Shown here: positions 22,418 through 32,780 of the stretch, piece after piece | Layout: every line of letters starts with the position of its first letter | Numbering within the stretch: position 1 is the stretch's first letter | Origin: Euborellia annulipes | Taxonomy: Eukaryota > Arthropoda > Insecta > Dermaptera > Anisolabididae | Assembly: GCA_023213315.1 (NCBI GenBank) | Contig: JAKCPI010002775.1 | Location: 124,001-188,000 of the forward strand | Direction: 5' to 3' | Length of the DNA: 64,000 bases | Program-made: the position numbers and the translations under genes | Notes under the pieces: model-generated | The model's input: only the letters and a program-made list of their open reading frames with translations | Databases searched by the model: none | What the model was told of the DNA's origin: nothing

Positions 22418-22988
22418 CACTGGGCAACAGTGATTTTGTTGACTGAAAATTTGATGCAATTTCTGGGTATTTGGGTAGCGCTGATTTCAAAAATGCCATC
22501 AGTTTTGCCCCATCACGTCAGATTTATTTTTTTCGACCAGTGAGTGTACTTGTGCTTTTTCTTTGGTGACCTTTTTATTAATTATTTCGTTAATAATTAA
22601 CAGATTTCTACAAATGAATAATTTTTAGAAATCCAAAGAACTATAAAATATCGTAAATATGTTTTTTTCATTCAGGGATACCTAAAATTGTATTAGGAGT
22701 GACCAAAGAAAAAAAACTGAAAAAATTCGATTTTTCTTAACTTTTAGCCGTTTGCGGCACGTCTAAATGGCCTCCGATTGGGCTGAAACTTAAAATTTAT
22801 ATGTAATATAACTATCTGCATATTTTTAAAGGGTATTGCCTTAAAAAATCCAGGTAATATAAAATTAGAGCCGCTTTAGAGCACATTTTCTATTGATGGC
22901 ATTTTTGAAATCAGCGCTACCCAAATACCCAGAAATTGCTTCAAATTTTCAGTCAACAAAAAAAAAAGTTCCTTTTTGTTGCCCTGTG
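22418..22988. mobile_element. Long-TIR element, CACTGGGCAACA ends
   Basis: About 570 bp. The left TIR runs about 85 bp from CACTGGGCAACAGTG through GGGTATTTGGGTAGCGCTG. The right end is its complement, closing at TTGTTGCCCTGTG. It has no coding capacity. Flanks (TATATAA and TAATTTAT) give no clear duplication, so the superfamily is left open. Confidence 0.75.
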
Positions 22989-23157
22989 TAATTTATTATT
23001 TGAAATAAAATTATTAAATATATGAATTTTGTGGCTTCCATTACAACCTAGTAAATAATTATATTGATTGTTTACTTCAAACAATAATTTAGACAAAAAA
23101 CTTCTGGTAAATCAATCACAATCAAATAGTGTTATACCAGGGCCACTCAGATAATTT

Positions 23158-23205
23158 AAAAAAATCTGGTGTGACTGGTCGCATAGCACACAATTTGGGT
23201 GGGGG
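23158..23205. repeat. Family A hairpin half
   Basis: AAAAAATCTGGTGTGACTGG then GCACACAATTTGGG; the rest of the hairpin is missing. Confidence 0.7.
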
Positions 23206-23224
23206 GGGGAGAGAAATTGAAAAA

Positions 23225-23502
23225 AGAACGACGAACGGGTCGAAACGACTTCAGAGATCGAAGGGCGAACGACTCGTTCTTCAAAAAGAACGATTTTGCC
23301 CATGTCAACTAGTTAGAGGTTTAGAGGGTGATCTGCCGGGGGTGTTGAAATCATCACGTCATCGATGCCCCTCCTCCATCCTTATGACACTCAGACTACT
23401 CGCTTTTAGTTTAGTTTGCCTCGCTCCACTTCACACCAGCAATCATCCCACTTGGTATTTGGCGAATTCATCTTTTCTCTTCTCATTCTAACATAACAAC
23501 AG
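23225..23502 (+). promoter_or_regulatory. Possible promoter and 5' untranslated exon
   Basis: An island of mixed composition in AT-rich DNA. ATCACGTCATC (23353-23363) resembles a CRE/ATF site, and TCAGAC at 23391 could be an initiator. The following about 110 bases (CTCGCTTTTAGTTTAG, CACTTCACACCAGC) end in ACAACAG before GTAGGC at 23503, an acceptable splice donor. The 120-residue ORF across it looks like chance. Nothing proves transcription. Confidence 0.3.
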
Positions 23503-23581
23503 GTAGGCAATTCACAAATAATTAATTAGAGTTTCTCTTGCTAAATCCTACTTGTCTTTAATTTAATTGCATTTCGATATT

Positions 23582-23586
<5 letters not shown>

Positions 23587-23615
<29 letters not shown>

Positions 23616-23618
23616 TCT
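23587..23618. repeat. TTA microsatellite
   Basis: About ten TTA units. Confidence 0.95.
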
Positions 23619-23913
23619 ATTTATTAATAATAATCTGATATTCAAGATAGAGGAAATGAAATCATCAGATTGGGGAAGTCGAGAATTCAATGATTATGCA
23701 ATAATCTATTAATAATTTCAGACTTCCGGAAGCATATGAAATTATTTATTTTTTATGATTTCATATTTTTAATTAATTCTATTAATGTGTGGACTTTTTA
23801 TTTTGTAGAAATGTGATTTTAAGTATTTCAAATTTGATTTTAAACCAAGGGGATTCCAAAACCATTCCCCAACCCCCTTCCAAAATACTTAAAAAATGAA
23901 ATGAAGAATAGAA

Positions 23914-24060
23914 ATGGCTGTGGTGATGATTGACTAAGTAGCTCAATGAGGAAAGGCAGCCAGCATAAATAAAGCGCTCCCGAAACGTCGATGAAATAAT
24001 TAAAAAGTTTTTATTTATGCTGGCTGCCTTTCCTCATTAAGCTCAAGCTCCTTAGTCTAA
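23914..24060. repeat. Foldback with right half of a hammerhead
   Basis: Arms GAGGAAAGGCAGCCAGCATA (23948) and its complement (about 24018-24037) are inverted. Between them CCCGAAACGTCGATGAAATAAT (23979-24000, right half of a hammerhead) is kept while CTGAAGA is lost. The flank GGCTGTGGTGATGATTGA also precedes the hammerhead element at 50885. Confidence 0.7.
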
Positions 24061-24099
24061 ATAATGAAATTAGAATAGAATTTGTTGATTTATTATCAA

Positions 24100-24885
24100 T
24101 AAATAGTTTGAAACAAATAATCTTTTTTTTATTAATTTAGCTGAGCCCCCCCCCCCATGTAAAGAGGATAATTTAAGGATTTCTAGAATTCATATTTATT
24201 ATATGTAGGCTATAATAAAAATTTTATAGGAGGAAATAAAGAGAGAAGTAGCAGGGGGGAGTTCCTATAATTTTTACAAATATAGAATAATCAATAATCT
24301 GCTCAGATAGGAGAAATAGAATGTGAATGGAATAAAGACATCATAAAGTAAAGAATATAAATAATTATCTTTAATATTATAAGTCCTGGCGACATCACTA
24401 TTTGTAAATTTAAAATAAAGCGTTTCCGAGTCTTTACTAAGGACAAAGAAGAAGAAATATTAAATAAAAAACAAAACAATTCCATCTATTTTTATGTATT
24501 CCTTTTAGATGGTGTTAACCATGGCTTAGAGTGGCATTTCTTCTTTAGAAAGAGAAATCCATAAAAGTCCATATAAAATTTCGAGCAAGCAAAAAAAAAA
24601 ATAAACAAAAATTTTTATGGAGAAAATAGCGAGCGTTTACTCTAAGAGGTCACAAACCTTTATATGCCCTTGGGCTTGATAAAAGGAAGTGCCCTTCTTT
24701 TTTAAGTCGAAAGATACGCTACAGAAAAAACATTCAACTAAAATTAATAAAAAAAAAAAAAACTGTCATATGATAAGTTTAGATTTTATCATTTGAGAGA
24801 AGTTAACTAAACAACTCATATTACAATATAAACATAAATATATGCCAAAGAATTCACCGTTAGCTGAAACATTCTTAAATTTAAT
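24100..24885. other. Unassigned interval
   Basis: AT-rich with short C and A homopolymers (C run near 24147, A runs near 24590 and 24750). A minus-strand 60-residue ORF has no recognisable content. Confidence 0.4.
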
Positions 24886-24887
24886 TA

Positions 24888-25203
24888 AATTATCATTTAA
24901 TGACAGATAAATAAATAACACAAGGTTAAGTTTCAAAAGGATTTTATTTTAGTTAAAGCTCATTTTTTCAGAGCTATGACACAAACTGACTATTATATTT
25001 ATTAACAATCTTATTTATATTCATCGTAGATGGATGGCAGCACTGTAATGCTGCCATCAATGATGAATATAATAAAAACTGTTAATAAATGTAATAGTCA
25101 GTTTGAGTCATAGCTCTGAAAAAATGAGCATAAACTAAAATAAAATCCTTTTGAAACTTAACCTTGTGTTATTTATTTATCTATAATTAGATGATAATTT
25201 AAT
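24888..25203. repeat. Foldback repeat, about 115-bp arms
   Basis: Arms sharing AACACAAGGTTAAGTTTC and GCTCATTTTTTCAGAGCTATG are inverted around a loop containing GATGGCAGCACTGTAATGC. AGCTCTGAAAA in the arms may be an eroded hammerhead start. The GATGGCAGCA word and its complement also occur in the foldback at 62890-63235. Confidence 0.8.
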
Positions 25204-25299
25204 TAAATAAACATCAACCTAAATTTCTTTTTATTTAACGTAAATCCTAAAGTTTGCGCTAAATTGAATCCCACCATATGGGGCATCAGGTAACTTCGA

Positions 25300-25510
25300 G
25301 AGACAAGTGCGGATCCAAAGGAGCTTGGGAAAGGGGGGGGATGTTTTTATTGGCCTAATATATATACAAATCAAATTTTTAAGTAGGTCTATTACTTTTT
25401 AAAATTTTTTTATTAAAAATAACATATAATTTCCAAAAACAATATTTTTCTCAAATCTCGGGGTAATTACCCCCTTTATCCCTCATCCCCTTGTATCAGT
25501 CGAGAGAGAA
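25300..25510. repeat. Dispersed repeat also found at 42325-42650
   Basis: Shares ATATACAAATCAAATTTTTAAGTA-like sequence, ATATTTTTCTCAAATCTCGG and TTGTATCA with 42325-42650, where a hAT MITE interrupts it. Confidence 0.65.
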
Positions 25511-25806
25511 TTTCTGAGATATCCCGTCAAAAGGAAGTGAGCTATAAAAGTTGCCTCAGTGATACAAGAGTAGGCTACACGCTGCATCTCGACTAAATAA
25601 ACGATAAGGATTAATTAAAATAATAAAAAATAATGTCTTTTTTCGGCATTTGGGTTCACTAAAATCCCGTCCTTATTTATTCAAATCTTCTAGAAAAATT
25701 CAAAATCGGTATAAAAAACAAATGCCTAAAAACTTTCTTAAACCGCTTACACGCCGTAATTTGGTACGCGAGCTGGATCCGGCTATTTTTCACCACACAC
25801 ATGCAC

Positions 25807-26034
25807 GAGCCCGGCTCGGCTCGCCTACAAACGAGCCAAATCCACATGTGTGTGGGCTCTCACGAGCCGAGCCGAACCGAACCAAAAATAAAATACTTTA
25901 TCTGAGAAACGAGCCCACACATGTCCAGATCTGCTCCCGAGCCGAGGACAGAAGGATATGTCCCGGCTCAGCTCGTGAGAGCCCACACACATTCGGATTT
26001 GGCTCGTTTGTAGGCGAGCCGAGCCGGGCTCTGG
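25807..26034. repeat. GC-rich palindrome (GAGCCGAGCC arms)
   Basis: The left arm GAGCCCGGCTCGGCTCGCC onward (about 70 bp) is the inverse of the right arm ending GGCGAGCCGAGCCGGGCTC. The spacer contains smaller GAGCC palindromes. Composition differs strongly from the surroundings. The ends (CACGAGCCC, GGGCTCTG) resemble hAT-type termini, but no 8-bp duplication was found. The ORFs through it in both directions are by-products. Confidence 0.8.
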
Positions 26035-26329
26035 TATTAAATACGGCCTGAATGGGGTGGTTAAGAACCAACTCATTCTACTCTCCGAGTTGAATCAAAA
26101 TTCCTGGTAATTCTTGCTTATATTCCACCCAGGACCGTTATGATCAGAGTGGGGGAGACGGAGTGGCCAATGGGCGGGGCTTAACTAACTTCGCAATTAT
26201 CATGATCTCCACACCCAGGGTAAGAAGGAAAATCATACAAAGGTTAGCTTATTACACGAATTAGGGGTCTTTAGTTTCGTTCGCCCATGATATTTTGTTA
26301 CTAGTGAAGTTTTATAAATTTTACATCTT

Positions 26330-26475
26330 GAAATTCGAATGTACCGTACTGTCGGAAACTAAATATATGTCGACACAAAAAATCTGATGTGACAAGCACA
26401 GAAGACATCTTTAGATTACCGAAGATAAGGGAAAGTTTTGTGCTATGCGAGCAGTCACACCAGATTTTTTATACA
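26330..26475. repeat. Family A terminal fragment
   Basis: CTAAATATATGTCGACACAAA, TGTGACAAGCACAG, CGAAGATAAGGGAAAG and GTCACACCAGATTTTT form the long terminal hairpin with its inner flank. Confidence 0.85.
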
Positions 26476-26627
26476 TCGAAAGAATTTTTTAAAAAACAAA
26501 AATAAGTTTTATTGCAGTATTGACTCACATCTACTTAAGAACTGAAAATTTCTTTATCAAACTAGAGATTAGGATCTATTTGTTACGCTAAACCCCCAGA
26601 TGGTACTAATTTGGCTTACAAAACCAA

Positions 26628-27425
26628 GCGGCGTAACTAGCTTTTTTTAGTATTCGAATCTCGTTCGATCTATTTTTTTTGTAATTTTTCTCCGGATTTG
26701 TGATATAAAATGAATTTATTATGAAATTCCAAAAAAAAAAAAAGCCGGGAAGACCGATGCGCGCCAAGAGCTTGATGCGGCTGGGGCGGGGGGCGGGGGG
26801 GAGGACGCTACTGACAAAATTTTTTTTCGGAGATAGAAATACAAGTTTATAAAATTAATTTATTAAATTCAAAAAAAAAAAAAGAAAAAAAGCCGGGAAG
26901 ACCGATGCGCGCCAAAAGCTTGATGCGGCTTTTCGGGAGGGGGGGGACGCTACTGACAAAATTTTTTTTCGGAGATAGAAATACAAGTTTATAAAATGAA
27001 TTTATTATTAAATTAAAAAAAAAAAAAAAAAGCCGGGAAGACCGATGCGCGCCAAAAGCTTGATGCGGCTTTTCGGGAGGGGGGGGACGCTACTGACAAA
27101 AATTTTTTTCGGAGATAGAAATACAAGTTTATAAAATGAATTTATTATTAAATTAAAAAAAAAAAAAAAAGCCGGGAAGACCGATGCGCGCCAAAAGCTT
27201 GATGCGGCTTTTCGGGAGGGGGGGGGACGCTACTGACAAAAATTTTTTTCGGAGATAGAAATACAAGTTTATAAAATGAATTTATTATTAAATTAAAAAA
27301 AAAAAAAAGCCGGGAAGACCGATGCGCGCCAAAAGCTTGATGCGGCTGGGGCGGGGGAGGGGGAGAGACGCTACTGACAAAAAAATTTTTTCGGAGACAG
27401 AAATTCAAGTTTAAACACATGAAAG
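26628..27425. mobile_element. hAT MITE with internally amplified 138-bp tandem repeat
   Basis: The left end AGCGGCGTAACTAGC and following text match the hAT MITE at 46393-46652. From about 26735 a unit of roughly 138 bp is repeated five times: an A run, GCCGGGAAGACCGATGCGCG, AGCTTGATGCGG, a G run, GACGCTACTGACAAAA, TTCGGAGATAGAAATAC, and TTTATAAAATGAATTT. Each unit includes the presumed right terminus CTACTG. Differences are mostly in homopolymer length, so expansion is recent. The ORF on the minus strand is an artefact of the array. Confidence 0.85.
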
Positions 27426-27771
27426 AAACAGGTAAATTGAGTATATTGCTTTGGGGGCAATTTACGATGTTTAAACTATCATAGAATAGTCATGAAGAGA
27501 TGGAAATGTTTGGCCTCAATCCGTCTAATTGTAATAGTCGAAGACGAACTACGCACATATAATAACCAGCAGAAAATATTATATTATGTTAATATTAAAT
27601 TTTATAATGAAAACTGAGGAGATATTGTATTTCCCATGTGAGGACAGCCTGGAGGCGGGTTGCGCAGCTAGTTTATTTATTTTTTTTATTATTTTATTTA
27701 AATCATATTTAGATTTTTTAATTAAAGAAAAATAAACAAGGATAATTAAGGTGAGAGAATGGAATAGGTAC

Positions 27772-28330
27772 CTGATAATGAAAGGATCTCTAACATGGCG
27801 TCCGAAGCCAGAGAGGAACGGAAGCCAGGATGCTGTTGGTTGGACAAAGCGAAGCCATCGGATGAAAGGTCGGCGTTTGCAGGTTGAGAGGTAAACACTG
27901 GATAAATGATAACTTGGATAAACACTGGATAAAGGAAAACTTTTTTTGATAAACACTAAATAAAAGAAAACTTGTTGCAAAGAGGCTTCATTATTATAGC
28001 GTCATTTATAAGCGCGATGAGCTATAATTTGATACTACATATTGGAGGCCGACTCGGCAACTGAATAGATTTGCTGCAATCAAGTAGGAAGATGATGCCA
28101 AGGCCTTCATTTAAAAGACCCTCTCTGATTGGCTGATCTCTCACCAGTATAACCAATCATGGAAGGCGTGACAATAGAGAATCTCTTATGCAAACCGAGG
28201 CAAACTAAAAAAATCGATAAAACACGAACATTCTAGGCGCCTTGATCAAAGTATCACGAAGATAGACACATTATAAAAAGTAATTAATCTTGCTGATTCA
28301 TCATCTTGAAATCCTCGAATGACGTCATAA
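27772..28330 (-). promoter_or_regulatory. Possible leftward promoter and first exon
   Basis: Reading the minus strand: a perfect TGACGTCA (28320-28327), CCAAT boxes near 28128 (minus) and 28153 (plus), and TTATAAAT at 28004-28011. Then comes an exon-like stretch of about 210 bases ending TTATCAG before GTACCT at 27771-27766, a fair splice donor. An ATG in it opens only a short frame. On the plus strand ATGGCGTCCGAAGCC starts a 30-codon frame, an alternative reading. All elements are consensus-level matches; transcription is inference. Confidence 0.35.
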
Positions 28331-28334
28331 TCGA

Positions 28335-30075
28335 AGGAAAATTTGAATAATTATTTTCAAAAATTTTTAAAAATTAATAAATAAGAAATTATATCTATAA
28401 ATATTTTATATTTTATATTATATATCACGTTTGTAAGCAGTGAATAAAATTCATACCAATTTAATATTAAATTATTAAAAATTGACACATGAGTGAAATT
28501 AGAAATGATTAATTTTTATTTTAAACATATTCCAACCTCAATTCAAATAATTTCTATTTTAAAACATTTTGTTAACAATTGAAGTAAAAATGTATTAAGA
28601 TTATTTTTATTAAGGAAATATTTATCTAAATAATATAATTTATTTATTTATCCTAACATGAAGAATTCAAATACAGGTATTTATAATTTTATCTATCAAA
28701 TTCAACTTTTAAGCAAATTTTCAAAATTTTAATCATTAATAACAATTATTTTTAATTTTTCAGAGTAATATTTCGATTACCGGTAATATATTTATATATT
28801 AATATTAACATATCTATATTTCTAACTTGGACTCACCAAGTGCTTTGATAAGAAATATCAATATTACAGGTAAATCGGGAAGTCTTTATAATTTACTTAT
28901 TAATACAATAACGCAAATTTTATAGATATCTAGGGATCAATTTAAGTTTTTTTTAAAGAATGACAAATGGACAAATTTGGATTGTAACCTACTGAATCTT
29001 CAAAATAATTTAGCTTTACTTTTGTGGGACATTTAACATACCCACCCCTCTCTAACTCTCCAATATTTGCCAAAATATAGTTATTTCTATTATAGTAATT
29101 TACCATCATTTGAATCAGATTTAATCAAAGGACAGAGGATTTGCAAATTTATTAATTTCTTTTGTTTTTTCTTTCTGCCTTAGAAGGACACCTTTGCCCC
29201 CCGAGCCAGTGGTTTGAAGCTGAAACTTTAGATACAAAACGGTGTATTTTATCACAAGACACATTCTTCTTTTCAAGACCTAAGAGAGGAACTTTGGTAA
29301 CTCAAGGAAATAGATTATAGAAATATAAGAAGAGGAAGAAATACCGCCTGACGATAACTCAGCTCCCAAATTTGATGGACGATTTATAGATAAGAATAAT
29401 TTATTAGGTATATTTTTCAAGATGTTACTTTTTTATTTATTGTTAAATATTAAAGGAGGTGCAAATTCGGGCTACCATTTTCATTTCCCTCTTTCTCGAT
29501 TTTAATACAAACCTATTACAAATTAAAGTCAATATTTTCTCTTAGATTTTATATTTTGTAAATATGTATTGATAAATAAATGATGAATGAGACTCTAGCC
29601 CTTTTTTGGATCTTCTCCTATATTTTCAAAATAGTTTAGGACTATATCTCAAAATAATTTGATGCTGTACTAATTTTATAAACATATTGCACCAGTAGCT
29701 CAACTTCTCTAGCTTAAAGAACCAAATTTTAATGTTTTTATCGGATCATCTTGCATATATGGTCCTTGGCACACCTGCTCAGGACACTCTTCCTATTAAT
29801 CAAATTATTTAAGATCCACAATTATTACAAATTTTTAAGAGATGTCTAATAAGAGCAGCAGTAATTTAACATTTCCTTTGTGAGATAAACTCATATCATT
29901 TTACTGTTAGATTTAAAACGATTTTGGCTTTGAAACATTGACAACTTGAACAGAAAGATTGGAAGATTTGTATATTCATTTATAATAGAGGCCCCTTTTT
30001 CTGCATGCAACACTTTTTTGTAATATGCATCCACTAAAAATAAATTTGGAGATTTTAAAATGAAAAATTATTTAT
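28335..30075. other. Unassigned AT-rich interval
   Basis: Nearly 1.8 kb of plain AT-rich DNA without recognisable ORFs, repeats or splice-bounded open frames; probably intron or intergenic DNA. Confidence 0.5.
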
Positions 30076-30081
30076 CTTTAT

Positions 30082-30218
30082 CAGGAGTGGCCAACAACGA
30101 GGCCCGCGTGCCGCATGTGGCTCATCGAGAGTCATGTTGCAGCCCGCGGGACTAGGTCAAATAAACATAAATTGATTGTACATATCTTTGCAGGAAATTT
30201 GAAAGTTGGCCACCCCTA
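30082..30218. mobile_element. Small hAT MITE with near-perfect 8-bp duplication
   Basis: 137 bp, starting CAGGAGTGGCCAAC and ending GTTGGCCACCCCTA. Flanked by ATCTTTAT and ATCTAAAT (6 of 8 match). The interior is GCGGGC-rich. Ends and length fit a decayed hAT MITE. Confidence 0.75.
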
Positions 30219-30219
30219 A

Positions 30220-30710
30220 TCTAAATAAAAACTTACTTTTTAGTTGCATTCGATTCGTTATTAATACTTTCTTTTTTTAATTTTTAGATGACAAATACAA
30301 TTAAAGGAAACATTTGGAAACAAAAGGATTCATCCACTCTAAGATAGAAAATAACATTTGATGATTCTCCAAATTACATCAATTTCTTTGAGATGCCTGC
30401 TCCATGGAACTTCTCGAATAAGTATTGAATGATGTGGGTGTTTCTGTTTTTTCCAATATTTCTTAAAATAGGATGGTAAACAAGGAAATGATATTCTTAA
30501 AGAAATACAACTCTAAAATTTATAGTTCTGGATCTTCTAAAGCAGGGTTGGAAAAAACCCTGTTTTTTTTTTTAAAGCCCAACCCATAGGGTTTTTTTTG
30601 TTTTTTTCGTTGTTTTTTTTTTGGGAATTTTCGTTTCTTTTAGTTAGGTGTGATTTATCTTTTCTGTTTTAGTCAGTTTTAAATAAATTTCAATATTTTT
30701 GCAAAAAAAA
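30220..30710. other. Unassigned interval with a possible hAT end
   Basis: CAGGGTTGGAAAAAACCC at 30543 resembles a hAT left end, but no partner was found. T-rich after 30565. Confidence 0.35.
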
Positions 30711-30714
30711 AAAA

Positions 30715-30860
30715 AAATCTTGAAATATAAGCAAAATGAGAATATACTCGTACATTTTAAACAGCATCTAAAAATCTTTCGAGTGATTTTTGAGAAAATC
30801 GAAAAAACTCAAAAAGTAGACCAGTAAAGTACTAGTACTTTTGCCTAATTCGTGAACTCG
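30715..30860. repeat. Family A internal fragment
   Basis: GCAAAATGAGAATATAC, AGCATCTAAAAATC, AGTAAAGTACTAGTACTTT and CGTGAACTCGG match the middle of full copies. Confidence 0.7.
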
Positions 30861-30938
30861 GCAGAGGGCTTGCCGATTTCAAGAAAATGGCAAAATCTTC
30901 CCCATTTCATGAAATATGCAATTTCGTCAATTCGGCGT

Positions 30939-30941
<3 letters not shown>

Positions 30942-30979
<38 letters not shown>
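30942..30979. repeat. TA microsatellite
   Basis: About 19 TA units. Confidence 0.97.
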
Positions 30980-30981
<2 letters not shown>

Positions 30982-30984
30982 GAT

Positions 30985-31655
30985 AAAGTTAAAATTTTAG
31001 GAGATAATTGAATTTTTCATGTCTTTGAGGGTGTAAAATGACAAATGTCAACATTATTTCTGCCATATATAGGCTACTGTGCCGGTGGCCTTCGGCGAAG
31101 TTTTTTTTATCTAGTTTCTTATATAAAATATATTAAATAAAATTCATTTTGATATTAAATTTGGTTGATATTTTGTAATTTTAGAAATAGTATACATTTC
31201 AGCACCTTGTATCGTTCCATAGGCCGTCCCTGTGTGTAAATAATTGCAATGATTTAACATAGACTGTGAATATGATAGCATTGAGAATCACATTTAATTT
31301 TTAAAACATTCCATTTGTAATTTTAATCCTTTAATATGTCATTGATTTTAAATAAATGTTTAAAAAATTGTAGAAGGAATATTATATATATATATATAGA
31401 CATGTTACTTGACTGTATATTCAATATTAATAACTGGGGACAAATTAAGTCTATTTATTTCTTGTATATGTACTGGATTTATGCGATATCTTCATATATA
31501 ATAATTATCAATAGTTTTTATCTCATGTACAAAGAGACCTTTGACCCGAAACCTTTCAATATTCACTAACTTTATTTTTGGATGCTCTGCCTTCCTTCTT
31601 TTACATAATATTATTGCAAATTTGTTTTTTTATGAGACAAATAAAACAACAAGAT
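30985..31655. other. Unassigned interval
   Basis: AT-rich DNA. A 77-codon ORF (31336-31569) has a hydrophobic, low-complexity product and is probably chance. Confidence 0.4.
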
Positions 31656-31659
31656 TGAA

Positions 31660-31875
31660 ATAAAAACCTTTAATTGATGATTGGGAAAGCCTGGTGTAGA
31701 TAGATGAACGACAAATGAAAATGTTAGAGGTATTTTCAGGCCAAATTTTATTACCACTATACAGTCGACGTTTCGGGGGACTCAACGCCTCCCTTCATCA
31801 GGACTAATGTGGTTTTAAAATAATGAACCCTCCAGCATTTTCATTTGTCGTTCATCTAAAAACCTTTAATTTTAA
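31660..31875. repeat. Foldback repeat with a hammerhead
   Basis: GATGAACGACAAATGAAAATG (about 31703) and its complement (about 31836-31856) are inverted arms, as are the AAAACCTTTAATT words at the rim. The hammerhead lies between them on the minus strand. Confidence 0.75.
31754..31812 (-). ncRNA. Hammerhead-ribozyme-like motif with extended stem I
   Basis: On the minus strand: CCAC-ATT-AGTC, CTGATGA (complement of 31795-31801), an extra A, stem II GGG/CCC with a long loop, then GAAACGTC (31767-31774). It ends GACT-GTATA-GTGG. Stem I therefore has two helical segments (AGTC/GACT and CCAC/GTGG) around an internal loop, as in natural hammerheads where loops support tertiary contacts. Predicted cleavage follows GTC. 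Confidence 0.72.
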
Positions 31876-32222
31876 TATTATCGAGTAAAGGCTATAGCTC
31901 CCTTAGGACCACGTCAGTTAGTATAATTCAGAATATTATAAGATGTTTTTCATCTAATCAAATGATGCCCACTATCTTATAGTTAGGTCTTTAAGTAGTA
32001 CCATATTTCTAAAATCCTCTAATTACTATTAAGCCCTCCCCCCTTCCAACTAGTTCTGGCCCACTTTCGGTAGACTCTCACCTTTCCTTAATCATTTTTC
32101 CACAATTTTTTAAACACGTTTCAGACAATCAATATAGATATACATATCTGGCTTATTAAGAAATATTATACGAGTACACATCCCATATTTTATCTTAGAA
32201 AAAATTATTGTATTTGTTATAG

Positions 32223-32400
32223 ATGGACTTCCCCAGCCAACCGGCACCTCCAAGATTACCCAGATTGGAGATATATAAAAATATGCTCAAGAGTGGCTCC
32301 TTCCTCAGCGGCCGGCGCACAATTGCGCCAACTCCAGGCTTGGAGGCATCCTTAGCTAAGGCACTTACACCACCTAAGCCCTTTGTGCCAGATGTTAGAG
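32223..32400 (+). CDS. Probable internal or initial coding exon of an unrecognised gene
   Basis: A 178-base open stretch bounded by TTTGTTATAG (acceptor, preceded by a T-rich tract) and GTGAGA (strong donor at 32401). It encodes 59 residues plus one base: MDFPSQPAPPRLPRLEIYKN then MLKSGSFLSGRRTIAPTPGL, and a tail ending PPKPFVPDVR. It is proline- and basic-rich with balanced codon use, unlike the AT-driven chance ORFs around it. It may begin with the ATG or be internal with the frame continuing upstream. Beyond the donor the frame runs on in AT-rich sequence, which supports splicing. I do not recognise the protein. The minus-strand ORF here is a shadow. It is the best host-gene evidence in the window. 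Confidence 0.45.
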
Positions 32401-32478
32401 GTGAGAATATCTGCCATTTTTCTTGCTTTCCCATTGTATTTGTTAAAATAATATCGGTTTCGAATTGGATTTGATGAA

Positions 32479-32718
32479 CAGTGTGGGACAATATTAAGTC
32501 CCACCCATGCGTTTTCTACTTGTGATTATTTCACTGTTTTAAAAAAAATATTATAAATTTTTTAATGGAAACTTTCATGGTTCAAACCTAGAAAATTTCC
32601 AATAAAGATTTTCATTTTCTTTTAAAAAACAATGAAATAATCACAAGTAGAAAACGCATGGGTGGGACTTAAGAGGTCTGCCCGTCTCAGGCCAGGAACT
32701 TAATATTGTCCCTCACTG
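32479..32718. mobile_element. Mariner-type MITE, CAGTGAGGGACAATATTAAG ends
   Basis: Left end CAGTGTGGGACAATATTAAG, right end ATTGTCCCTCACTG followed by TA. Long inverted arms continue through GTCCCACCCATGCG and GATTATTTCA. A 31-bp block (AGAGGTCTGCCCG...) is inserted in the right arm. TA flanks in sister copies (33463, 34329) indicate Tc1/mariner-type integration. Confidence 0.85.
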
Positions 32719-32780
32719 TACCACTCAGTGGTATATATGTTGGCATTGTCATAAAACTTCTTAACGTCATATCTCACATG

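Noticed and set aside
25650..26051. 133-residue ORF on the plus strand
   Set aside because: It crosses the GC-rich palindrome; the minus strand is open for the same reason and the product repeats AR/EP words created by the inverted arms.
27148..27420. 90-residue minus-strand ORF
   Set aside because: Made of two tandem-repeat units, including poly-Phe and poly-Pro from homopolymers; an artefact of the hAT-derived array.
26735..27420. CRISPR-like array
   Set aside because: Repeats are contiguous units of about 138 bp without unique spacers, bounded by hAT MITE sequence in a eukaryotic context.
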